Shown here in pieces: positions 56,279-64,000 of a stretch of DNA of 64,000 nucleotides. The notes under the pieces were generated by a model that saw only the letters and a program-made list of their open reading frames with translations, made no database searches and was not told the origin of the DNA. Numbering within the stretch: the first letter of the stretch is position 1; each line of letters opens with the position of its first letter. The DNA comes from RPQJ01 sp963732415 (GTDB lineage: Bacteria; Pseudomonadota; Gammaproteobacteria; Steroidobacterales; Steroidobacteraceae), in the NCBI GenBank assembly GCA_963732415.1, contig CAVSZK010000019.1:62001-126000 (forward strand), written 5' to 3'. A program made the translations under genes and the position numbers.

Positions 56279-56863
56279 ATGACAGACCAAATACGCGAAC
56301 AGATCTCGGCCCTCATCGACGGCGAACTGCCCGAAGACGAGGTCGGCCTGCTGGTTCGGAGGCTGGAGCGCGATGAGCAGTTGCGCTGTACCTTCAGCCG
56401 CTACGTGCTGGCGGGCGAGGCGGTCCGGTCGCCCGGCAGCCCGCTCGCGAGCCGGGGGTTTGCAGCCCGGGTGAGCGCGGCGATCGGCGATGCCGCAGAG
56501 GGCTTGCCGGAAGTTCGTGCCGAAACGCCTGCCAGGACCGGCTGGTACAACCGGCCGGCGTTCGCGACCGCGATCGCCGCAAGCGCAGCGATAGCTGCCG
56601 TACTGCTGGTCGGGCGCGGATACCAGCAGGCGGGCCAGGTAGCCCAGGGTTCGCTCGAACGGATGAGGGACAGTTTCGCCGCGCTGCCGGCCATCGGCCA
56701 GGCATCGAGCCCGACGGCCGCCCACAGCCAGCGCCTGGCGAGCTACCTGGTCGCACATGGCCAGTTCACGAATTCGATCGGGCGACGCACCGCCTGGTCG
56801 AGCGTGCTTGCTTCCGATCCGGGGCTCGCCCGCGTGGCTTTCGAGACCCTCGAGGCACCCTGA
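56279..56863 (+). CDS. rseA: Anti-sigma factor RseA
   Basis: Inner-membrane anti-sigma factor. N-terminal sigma-binding domain (QISALIDGELPEDEVGLLVR), one membrane span at about residues 98-118 (FATAIAASAAIAAVLLVG) and a short periplasmic tail. 194 residues. It is the substrate of DegS and RseP. Confidence 0.9.
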   Translation: MTDQIREQISALIDGELPEDEVGLLVRRLERDEQLRCTFSRYVLAGEAVRSPGSPLASRGFAARVSAAIGDAAEGLPEVRAETPARTGWYNRPAFATAIAASAAIAAVLLVGRGYQQAGQVAQGSLERMRDSFAALPAIGQASSPTAAHSQRLASYLVAHGQFTNSIGRRTAWSSVLASDPGLARVAFETLEAP

Positions 56864-57928
56864 GTGCGGCACGCCTGGCTCATCATCCTCGCGACGACGG
56901 GGCTGCTCGCGCTGCCGGCGCGGGCGTCCGACGACGATCCTCACCAGTGGCTGGAGCGCATGAGCGAGGCTCTGGCTTCGCGCAACTACACCGGTGTGTT
57001 CACTCACGCCACGCGACGGCAGTCTGAGACGATGCGCATCGTCCACCGGGTGGGCAAGGGAGCAAGCACCGAGCGCCTGGTATCACTGGACGGCAATGGG
57101 CGCGAGATCGTACGCACTGCGGAGGAGGTGCACGTCTATCTCCCGGACCGCCGCGTGGTCCTGGTAGAGCCGCGCTCGGATAGCGGGCTGCTGCTCGACG
57201 CGCTGCCGGAGCCCGGGCCAGAACTCGATGCCATGTATGTGCTTCAGCTTCGTGATGGCCACAAGCTGCTCGGGCGTGATGTCCGCGTGCTGGACATCAT
57301 GCCCCGCGACGGACTCCGCTACGGTTATCGCCTGTGGCTCGACGAGGATACGGCGATGCCGCTGCGCACCATGGTCCTGGACCGTGGGGGCCGCCCGGTC
57401 GAGGTAATCAATTTCACCCAGATCGAGATGCCGCGTCACATCGACGCGAAGGCGACCGAGCCGTCGATCGATGCATCCGGCTTCAAGTGGGTGCGCAGCG
57501 CGCGCCACGCGCAGGTGGCACCGTCGCCACAGGTGGCGTGGCGGCCGACGCGGCTACCGCCCGGGTTTCGCCTGGTCGCCAGCCGGATACAGGTCGTGCC
57601 CGGTGTGGCGTTCCCGGTGCAGCACCTGATTTTTTCGGACGGATTCGCGTCGATTTCGGTATTCATCGAGCCGGCGCGGCCCGCCGGTCCCGCGCCGCCG
57701 GAGTCTTCGAGCGTCGGATCGGCGAACGCGTTCTCGACGGTGGTGCATGGCCGGGTGGTCACAGCCGTCGGAGAAGTGCCGCTCGAAACCGTACGCGACG
57801 TCGCCAGGTCGGTAGCGCCCGACGCGGCCCCGTCCAGTGCCCCCGTTGACGAGGGCGCCATTGCGGCGCCCGGTGCAGCGGATCAGGTCATCTCGGCGCC
57901 CAGCGCTACCGCGCTCCAGCCGCGCTGA
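56864..57928 (+). CDS. rseB: Sigma-E regulator RseB/MucB
   Basis: Periplasmic protein that binds RseA and blocks its cleavage until it senses lipoprotein or LPS signals. Signal peptide ending near LPARAS (residue 22), LolA-like N-terminal domain (WLERMSEALASRNYTGVFTH) and smaller C-terminal domain (WRPTRLPPGFRLVASR). 354 residues, longer than E. coli by a Ser/Ala/Pro tail. GTG start directly after the rseA stop. Confidence 0.92.
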   Translation: MRHAWLIILATTGLLALPARASDDDPHQWLERMSEALASRNYTGVFTHATRRQSETMRIVHRVGKGASTERLVSLDGNGREIVRTAEEVHVYLPDRRVVLVEPRSDSGLLLDALPEPGPELDAMYVLQLRDGHKLLGRDVRVLDIMPRDGLRYGYRLWLDEDTAMPLRTMVLDRGGRPVEVINFTQIEMPRHIDAKATEPSIDASGFKWVRSARHAQVAPSPQVAWRPTRLPPGFRLVASRIQVVPGVAFPVQHLIFSDGFASISVFIEPARPAGPAPPESSSVGSANAFSTVVHGRVVTAVGEVPLETVRDVARSVAPDAAPSSAPVDEGAIAAPGAADQVISAPSATALQPR

Positions 57929-57932
57929 CGCC

Positions 57933-58367
57933 ATGGAAGCCGTAGCCCGTGTGATCGCTGTGGGCGGCGGTCGGGCGCGCCTGGCCTGCCAGGTCCAGTC
58001 GTCGTGCAAGTCGTGTGGCGCGGGTCGAGGCTGCGGCCTGCGGCTGCTGGCCCGCGACCGGGATACGGAGCTTGACGTGCCCGACAGCTCGGATGGGCTG
58101 GCGAAACTGGTGCCTGGCCAGTACGTGACGATAGCGATCCCGGACACTGACGTGCTGCGTGCCGCGGCGCTGGCCTACCTGCCGGTGCTGGCAGGCTTGC
58201 TTGCCGGAGCCTTGCTCGGCAGTTGGCTGGGCGGCAGTGGTGACGGTCCGGTGGCATTGGGCAGCCTGCTGGGTGCGGCCGCCGGCTGGTCGCTGGCCCG
58301 GGGCAGGGCGCGGCGTCGGCGACCCCGGGTCAGCGTCCGGCCGGTTCCCGAAGACGTGCAGACGTGA
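57933..58367 (+). CDS. rseC: RseC/MucC family protein
   Basis: 144-residue inner-membrane protein. Cys-rich cytoplasmic motif CKSCGAGRGCG, beta domain, then two membrane spans (LAYLPVLAGLLAGALLGSWL and the following Gly/Ala-rich one) and an Arg-rich tail. RseC modulates sigma-E weakly and is tied to Rnf/SoxR reduction. 4 bp after rseB. Confidence 0.9.
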   Translation: MEAVARVIAVGGGRARLACQVQSSCKSCGAGRGCGLRLLARDRDTELDVPDSSDGLAKLVPGQYVTIAIPDTDVLRAAALAYLPVLAGLLAGALLGSWLGGSGDGPVALGSLLGAAAGWSLARGRARRRRPRVSVRPVPEDVQT

Positions 58368-58624
58368 CCCCGGGCGTGAGCGGCGACGGCAGTGGGCTGG
58401 TGCTCTACGTACGCGAGGGTTGCCACCTCTGCGACATGTTCCTGATCGACCTCGAACTGGACCTGGCTGACACAGGCAAACTGCTCACGGTTGTCGATGT
58501 GGACGGCGACCCTGCGCTGGCCATCGAGTTCGGGCTGCGAGTGCCGGTGCTCACCCGCTCCGGAAGGGTCATCTGCGAGGGCCACTACGAGTCTCCCCGG
58601 GTCCGGGGCGCGCTGCAGGTATAA
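58364..58624 (+). CDS. Glutaredoxin-like protein (DUF836)
   Basis: 86-residue thioredoxin-fold protein with the CxxC motif REGCHLCDMFL and cis-Pro region LRVPVLTRSG. Partner unknown. The GTG start overlaps rseC by 4 bp. Members of this family often lie next to rseC-lepA in gammaproteobacteria. Confidence 0.85.
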   Translation: MTPGVSGDGSGLVLYVREGCHLCDMFLIDLELDLADTGKLLTVVDVDGDPALAIEFGLRVPVLTRSGRVICEGHYESPRVRGALQV

Positions 58625-58625
58625 T
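58620..58625 (+). promoter_or_regulatory. -10 element before lepA
   Basis: Perfect TATAAT overlapping the stop codon of the glutaredoxin-like gene, 41 bp before the lepA ATG. The -35 region is G+C-rich and poor. Confidence 0.45.
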
Positions 58626-58666
58626 CGCCCGCTTTGTCCCGGCACCCCGCCGGGCTGCCTGGACCG

Positions 58667-60459
<1,793 letters not shown>

Positions 60460-60463
<4 letters not shown>

Positions 60464-60573
60464 TCGAAGCAGGCGCCTGGCACCTTTTTCCCCTGTCCGA
60501 GTTTGAGTCCTGGGTGCAAGGCATTGATGCGCCGTGGGAAATACAGAATACTGCCGCGATTAAATTGAGGTGA
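60460..60573 (+). CDS. Possible 37-residue small ORF between lepA and lepB
   Basis: ATGA overlap with the lepA stop, reading MIEAGAWHLFPLSEFESWV and on to 37 residues, with a stop 4 bp before the lepB start. No family recognised. Codon use is less G+C-biased than its neighbours, and it overlies the predicted lepB promoter, so it may be non-coding. Confidence 0.2.
60524..60552 (+). promoter_or_regulatory. Promoter for lepB-rnc-era
   Basis: TTGATG (60524-60529), 17-bp spacer, AATACT (60547-60552), in an A+T-richer 113-bp gap after lepA. It would drive lepB, the DUF4845 gene, rnc, era and recO. Confidence 0.45.
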
Positions 60574-60576
60574 CGC

Positions 60577-61359
60577 TTGGTCTTTGATTTTTCCTTCTGG
60601 CTCGTGGTTGCCACGCTCGTGACGGGCCTCGTCTGGGCCGTCGACTCATGGGTGTTTCGCCCGCGGAGGCTGGAGCGCGTTGCCGCCGGGGCGCTGCCCC
60701 GCGAGCCGGTGCTGGTCGAGTACGCCCGCTCGTTTTTCCCGATCATCCTGATCGTGCTGGTCATACGGTCGTTCCTGTTCGAGCCGTTCCGGATTCCCTC
60801 CGACTCGATGATGCCGACGCTGCTGGATGGCGACTTCATCTTCGTCAACAAGTTCACGTATGGACTGCGCCTGCCGGTCATCAATCGGGAGGTCGTGCCG
60901 CTGGGGCAACCCGAGCGCGGTGACGTGGTGGTCTTCCGGCTGCCGTCCGATCCGTCGGTGAATTACATCAAGCGGCTGGTCGGCCTGCCCGGCGACCACA
61001 TCGTGGTCAGGGAAAAGCGCGTTTACGTGAATGGCGAGCTTCAGCCCGTCACGCTCGACGGAATGTATCCGGCATTCAACAGCACGCCGCTTGCACAGAT
61101 TGCCGGCGAGCGACTCGGCACCAGGGACCACCAGGTCCTCTACATCGCGGAGCGGCCTTCGGTCGACTTCGACGACGTCGTTCCCGAGGGTCATTACTTC
61201 TTCATGGGCGACAACCGCGACAACAGTCGCGACAGCCGCTTCCCTGAAGTCGGTTACGTGCCTGCGGACAACGTCGTCGGCAAGGCGGTCCGCATCTGGC
61301 TCAACTGGCGGCTGCCCCATGCACCCATCTGGAACCGCATCGGCGAAGCGGTTCGTTGA
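60577..61359 (+). CDS. lepB: Signal peptidase I
   Basis: Cleaves Sec and Tat signal peptides at the outer face of the inner membrane. Two N-terminal spans; catalytic Ser in PSDSMMPTLLDGDF and Lys in YIKRLVGLPGD; box E GDNRDNSRDSRF. 260 residues, shorter than E. coli. TTG start supported by GAGG (60567-60570) 6 bp upstream. Confidence 0.95.
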   Translation: MVFDFSFWLVVATLVTGLVWAVDSWVFRPRRLERVAAGALPREPVLVEYARSFFPIILIVLVIRSFLFEPFRIPSDSMMPTLLDGDFIFVNKFTYGLRLPVINREVVPLGQPERGDVVVFRLPSDPSVNYIKRLVGLPGDHIVVREKRVYVNGELQPVTLDGMYPAFNSTPLAQIAGERLGTRDHQVLYIAERPSVDFDDVVPEGHYFFMGDNRDNSRDSRFPEVGYVPADNVVGKAVRIWLNWRLPHAPIWNRIGEAVR

Positions 61360-61378
61360 CATCACTGGAGTCCGAAAC

Positions 61379-61744
61379 ATGAGACGTCATCAGCGCGGCG
61401 CGACTTTCCTCGGCATGGTCATCATCCTGGCAATTCTCGGCATGGCCGTTTACACGGGCATCCGGCTGGTTCCTGTTTACCTCGAGTACACCAAGGTGGC
61501 GCGAGCACTGGAGCAGGTGCGCGACGAAGTGTCGGCGGACGACACCAGCGTGCAGCTGATCCGCAATGCGCTCGAGCGACGCTGGGACGTCGAGGACATC
61601 GAGAGCATCGGCTGGAAGGAAGTCGATATCCGCAGGGTCAGCGACGGTTACGAGATCGAGGCCGACTACGCCGTCGAGAGGCCGCTCGTCGCGAACGTGT
61701 ACCTGCTCGCCAAGTTCGACAAGCTGGTCACGATCCAGCAGTAG
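61379..61744 (+). CDS. DUF4845 membrane protein
   Basis: 121 residues: a pilin-like N-terminus (QRGATFLGMVIILAILGMAV) with one membrane span, then a small periplasmic alpha/beta domain. Family of unknown function, regularly between lepB and rnc in gammaproteobacteria. The N-terminal segment recalls type IV pilin leaders but lacks the canonical cleavage pattern. ATG 61379 has CTGGAG upstream. Confidence 0.8.
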   Translation: MRRHQRGATFLGMVIILAILGMAVYTGIRLVPVYLEYTKVARALEQVRDEVSADDTSVQLIRNALERRWDVEDIESIGWKEVDIRRVSDGYEIEADYAVERPLVANVYLLAKFDKLVTIQQ

Positions 61745-61750
61745 GCGGGA

Positions 61751-62440
61751 TTGCTGACGTCTGGCGAATGGTCCGAGGCGCGGCTCGGGTACCGCTTCGG
61801 CGACCCGGCACTGCTCGATGCGGCGCTCACGCACCGGAGCGCGGGACGTGCCAATTACGAGCGCCTGGAATTCCTGGGCGACTCGGTGCTGAATTTCGCC
61901 GTGGCGGTCCTGGTGTATCGCACCTACCCGGAGGCGGACGAGGGCGACCTCAGCCGCTACCGGGCCTCGCTGGTGAGTGGCCGGTCGCTGGCCGAGGTCG
62001 CGTCCGGGCTCATGCTCGGCGAGCAGCTGCGGCTTGGCAGCGGTGAACTGAAGACCGGTGGGTTCCGGCGCAGCTCGATCCTGGCCGACGCGCTCGAGGC
62101 ACTGTTCGGCGCGGTCTACCAGGACGGCGGCTTCGACGCAGCGCATGCGGTGATCGAGCGCCTGTTCGCCGGCCGGCTGGCGCAACTGCCGGAGGCGCGC
62201 GACCTCAAGGATCCCAAGACGCGACTGCAGGAGCTGCTGCAGGGCCGCGGACGACGGCTGCCGGTGTACGCTGTCGAGGAGGTGGGCGGTGAACCGCACG
62301 AGCACTGGTTTGTCGCCAGCTGTGAAGTCGAGGAACTCGGCCTGCGCGAGCGGGGCGAGGGGACCAGTCGTCGTCGTGCCGAGCAGGCCGCCGCCGAGCG
62401 GGTGCTTGGACAGTTGTCCGAAAGAGGGCTGGATCGATGA
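61751..62440 (+). CDS. rnc: Ribonuclease III
   Basis: Double-stranded RNA endonuclease for rRNA and mRNA processing. Catalytic signature YERLEFLGDSVLNFAVA, second acidic site LADALEALFGAVYQDGG, and C-terminal dsRNA-binding domain (DPKTRLQELLQGRGRRLP). 229 residues from TTG 61751; the preceding GGCGGGA is close, so the start is uncertain. Overlaps era by 4 bp. Confidence 0.95.
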   Translation: MLTSGEWSEARLGYRFGDPALLDAALTHRSAGRANYERLEFLGDSVLNFAVAVLVYRTYPEADEGDLSRYRASLVSGRSLAEVASGLMLGEQLRLGSGELKTGGFRRSSILADALEALFGAVYQDGGFDAAHAVIERLFAGRLAQLPEARDLKDPKTRLQELLQGRGRRLPVYAVEEVGGEPHEHWFVASCEVEELGLRERGEGTSRRRAEQAAAERVLGQLSERGLDR

Positions 62441-63393
62441 CGGGCAAGGATGACATTGGGACTTCTGTCGAGCATGGCGCGGTATCGACTGGCGAGCCCC
62501 TTGCCCGATGCGGCTTTGCGGCGCTTGCGGGGCGGCCCAACGTCGGCAAGTCCACGCTGCTGAACGCATTGCTTGGCCAGAAGGTCAGCATCGTTACCGC
62601 GAGGCCTCAGACCACCAGGACGCGCATCCACGGCATCCTGAACCGTCCCGGCATGCAGATCGTGTTCGTCGACCTGCCGGGTATCCACGCCAAGCAGCCT
62701 CGTGCGATCAATCGCTACATGAACCGCACGGCGCTTTCGTCGCTGGCCGACTCGGACGTGAACCTGTTCGTGATCGAGGCGCTGCGCTGGACCGAGGAAG
62801 ACGAGCGCGTACTCGGCGAACTACGCACCGCGGGACGGCCGATCCTGCTGCTGATCAACAAGGTGGACCGCGCGCAGCCGCGCTCGCGGCTGCTGCCGTT
62901 CATCGCCGAGATCTCGTCGAAGGCGGATTTCGCCCAGGTGGTGCCGCTGTCCGCCTTGAAGCGCAAGAACATCGACGCGCTTCCGGAACTGATCGCCGGA
63001 TACTTTCCGGAGTCGCCGCTGCTGTTCCCGGGCGACCAGGTGACCGATGCAAGCGATGCTTTCATGGCGGCGGAAATAATCCGCGAGAAGCTGACGCGCC
63101 GACTGCAGGAGGAGGTGCCCTACGGCCTGGTGGTCGAGATCGAGGGCATGGGCCAGGCCGAGGACGAGCCCGGCAAGCTGATAGTCCAGGCGGCGATCTG
63201 GGTCGAGCGCACGGGCCAGAAGGCGATCGTGATCGGCAAGGGCGGCGAACTGCTTAAGGAAATCGGACGCGCGGCGCGCCTGGACCTCAAGCATCACTTC
63301 GGACGCCCGGTGCACCTGGAGCTGTGGGTCAAGGTCCGCGAAGGCTGGTCAGATGACGTGGCGGCGCTGCGCGCGTTCGGGCTCGAGTCGTGA
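62437..63393 (+). CDS. era: GTPase Era
   Basis: Ribosome-assembly GTPase that binds the 3' end of 16S rRNA. G1 ALAGRPNVGKSTLLNAL, G2 TRPQTTR-type TARPQTTRTRI, G3 VDLPGIH, G4 LLINKVDRAQ, and a C-terminal KH domain (KAIVIGKGGELLKEIGRAA). 318 residues with about 25 extra N-terminal residues relative to E. coli. The rnc-era-recO order is standard. Confidence 0.97.
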   Translation: MTGKDDIGTSVEHGAVSTGEPLARCGFAALAGRPNVGKSTLLNALLGQKVSIVTARPQTTRTRIHGILNRPGMQIVFVDLPGIHAKQPRAINRYMNRTALSSLADSDVNLFVIEALRWTEEDERVLGELRTAGRPILLLINKVDRAQPRSRLLPFIAEISSKADFAQVVPLSALKRKNIDALPELIAGYFPESPLLFPGDQVTDASDAFMAAEIIREKLTRRLQEEVPYGLVVEIEGMGQAEDEPGKLIVQAAIWVERTGQKAIVIGKGGELLKEIGRAARLDLKHHFGRPVHLELWVKVREGWSDDVAALRAFGLES

Positions 63394-64000
63394 GCGGCGC
63401 GGCAAGGCGCGTGCAGCTCGAACCCGCCTTCCTGCTGCACCACTACCCATGGCGCGACTCGAGCAGGATCCTTGAGCTGCTGACCCGTGAGCACGGGCGC
63501 GTCTCGGTGTTCGCGCGCGCGGCTCGGCGCGGTGGATCATCGCTGCCCGCGGCGCTGCAGCCGTTTGCAGAACTGCTGGTCTCCTGGACCGCGCGTGGCG
63601 AGGCCGGCCAGCTCACCGGTGCCGAACGGGTGCGTGCCGCGGCGCCAATCGAAAGCGACCGGTTGATGAGTGCTTTCTACGCCAACGAACTACTGGTGAA
63701 GCTGTTGCCGCGCCACGATCCGCACCCGGAGCTGTACGACGCGTACGCGACGCTGCTCACCCGTCTGGCCGATCCCGCCGAGCGGCAGGCCCGCGTGCTT
63801 CGCCTGTTCGAAAAGCGGCTGCTGGAGGAGCTCGGCTGGGGCCTGTGCCTGGAGACCGAAGCCGCGGCCGGGCTGCCGATCGAGCCTGGCTGCTGCTACC
63901 GCTATCGCATCGATGGCGGTCCGGAGCTCCTCGACGGTGTGGCCGAGGGAAGCCTGGTATTTTCCGGCGCGTCGCTGCTGTCGCTGGCTCGCGACGAGCT
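63390..64000 (+). CDS. recO: DNA repair protein RecO, 3' end missing
   Basis: RecF-pathway mediator that loads RecA onto SSB-coated DNA. The GTG at 63390 overlaps era by 4 bp and reads VQLEPAFLLHHYPWRDSS then ILELLTREHGRVSVFARAA, the OB-fold N-terminus of RecO. The frame stays open to the last base, giving 203 codons of an expected 230-250. Confidence 0.92.
   Translation, partial: MSGAARRVQLEPAFLLHHYPWRDSSRILELLTREHGRVSVFARAARRGGSSLPAALQPFAELLVSWTARGEAGQLTGAERVRAAAPIESDRLMSAFYANELLVKLLPRHDPHPELYDAYATLLTRLADPAERQARVLRLFEKRLLEELGWGLCLETEAAAGLPIEPGCCYRYRIDGGPELLDGVAEGSLVFSGASLLSLARDE

Noticed and set aside
60464..60520. CCTTTTTCCC after lepA as a terminator
   Set aside because: The preceding AGGCGCCT palindrome has no room for a loop, so no stable stem supports the T-run.

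Overview
The window is ordinary, very gene-dense chromosomal DNA from a G+C-rich gammaproteobacterium. Third codon positions are mostly G or C, about 66 protein genes are packed with 1-35 bp overlaps, and no gap exceeds about 220 bp. Gene orders are gammaproteobacterial (map/rpsB-tsf-pyrH-frr, rseP-bamA-skp-lpxD-fabZ-lpxA-lpxB-rnhB-dnaE-accA-tilS, pyrG-kdsA-eno-ftsB-ispD-ispF-truD-surE-pcm, rpoE-rseABC-lepA-lepB-rnc-era-recO). An RpfE-like gene beside recJ, prfB and lysS suggests a relative of the Xanthomonadales. I saw no tRNA, rRNA, insertion sequence, prophage, CRISPR array or integrase.

Layout. 1-8.6 kb is a phosphate region: the end of an outer-membrane porin, a canonical phoU, dsbB, then (after dapE on the minus strand) pstS-pstC-pstA-pstB and a second, divergent phoU, with a well-formed Pho box before pstS. 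8.6-12.9 kb (minus strand) is map-glnD-dapD; with dapE this looks like a familiar map-glnD-dapD-dapE group that the pst operon now splits. 13-33.6 kb (plus) carries translation (rpsB, tsf, frr), UMP kinase, isoprenoid and phospholipid genes (uppS, cdsA, dxr), envelope assembly (rseP, bamA, skp), lipid A and fatty acid genes (lpxD, fabZ, lpxA, lpxB), rnhB, dnaE, accA and tilS. 33.7-43.5 kb carries pyrG, kdsA, eno, ftsB, ispD, ispF, truD, surE, pcm and a glycerate kinase, with a DUF2058 gene on the minus strand. 43.5-50.3 kb has an Mth938-like gene (minus), an rpfE-like gene, recJ, prfB with its programmed +1 frameshift, lysS and an EamA transporter. 50.3-55.6 kb has ygfZ (minus) and a complete succinate dehydrogenase locus with two assembly-factor genes. 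55.6-64 kb is the sigma-E locus followed by lepA, lepB, a DUF4845 gene, rnc, era and the start of recO, which runs off the window.

Functionally the window joins phosphate uptake, lysine/peptidoglycan precursor synthesis, nitrogen sensing, translation, outer-membrane biogenesis with its stress response, and the TCA/respiratory link. I found no convincing undescribed multi-gene system. The points worth a second look are arrangement and regulation: the split dap cluster, two unlike phoU genes, a strong hairpin inside the pst operon, a long disordered tail on ribosomal protein S2, a perfect palindrome before the sdh genes, and several small repeats in promoter regions.
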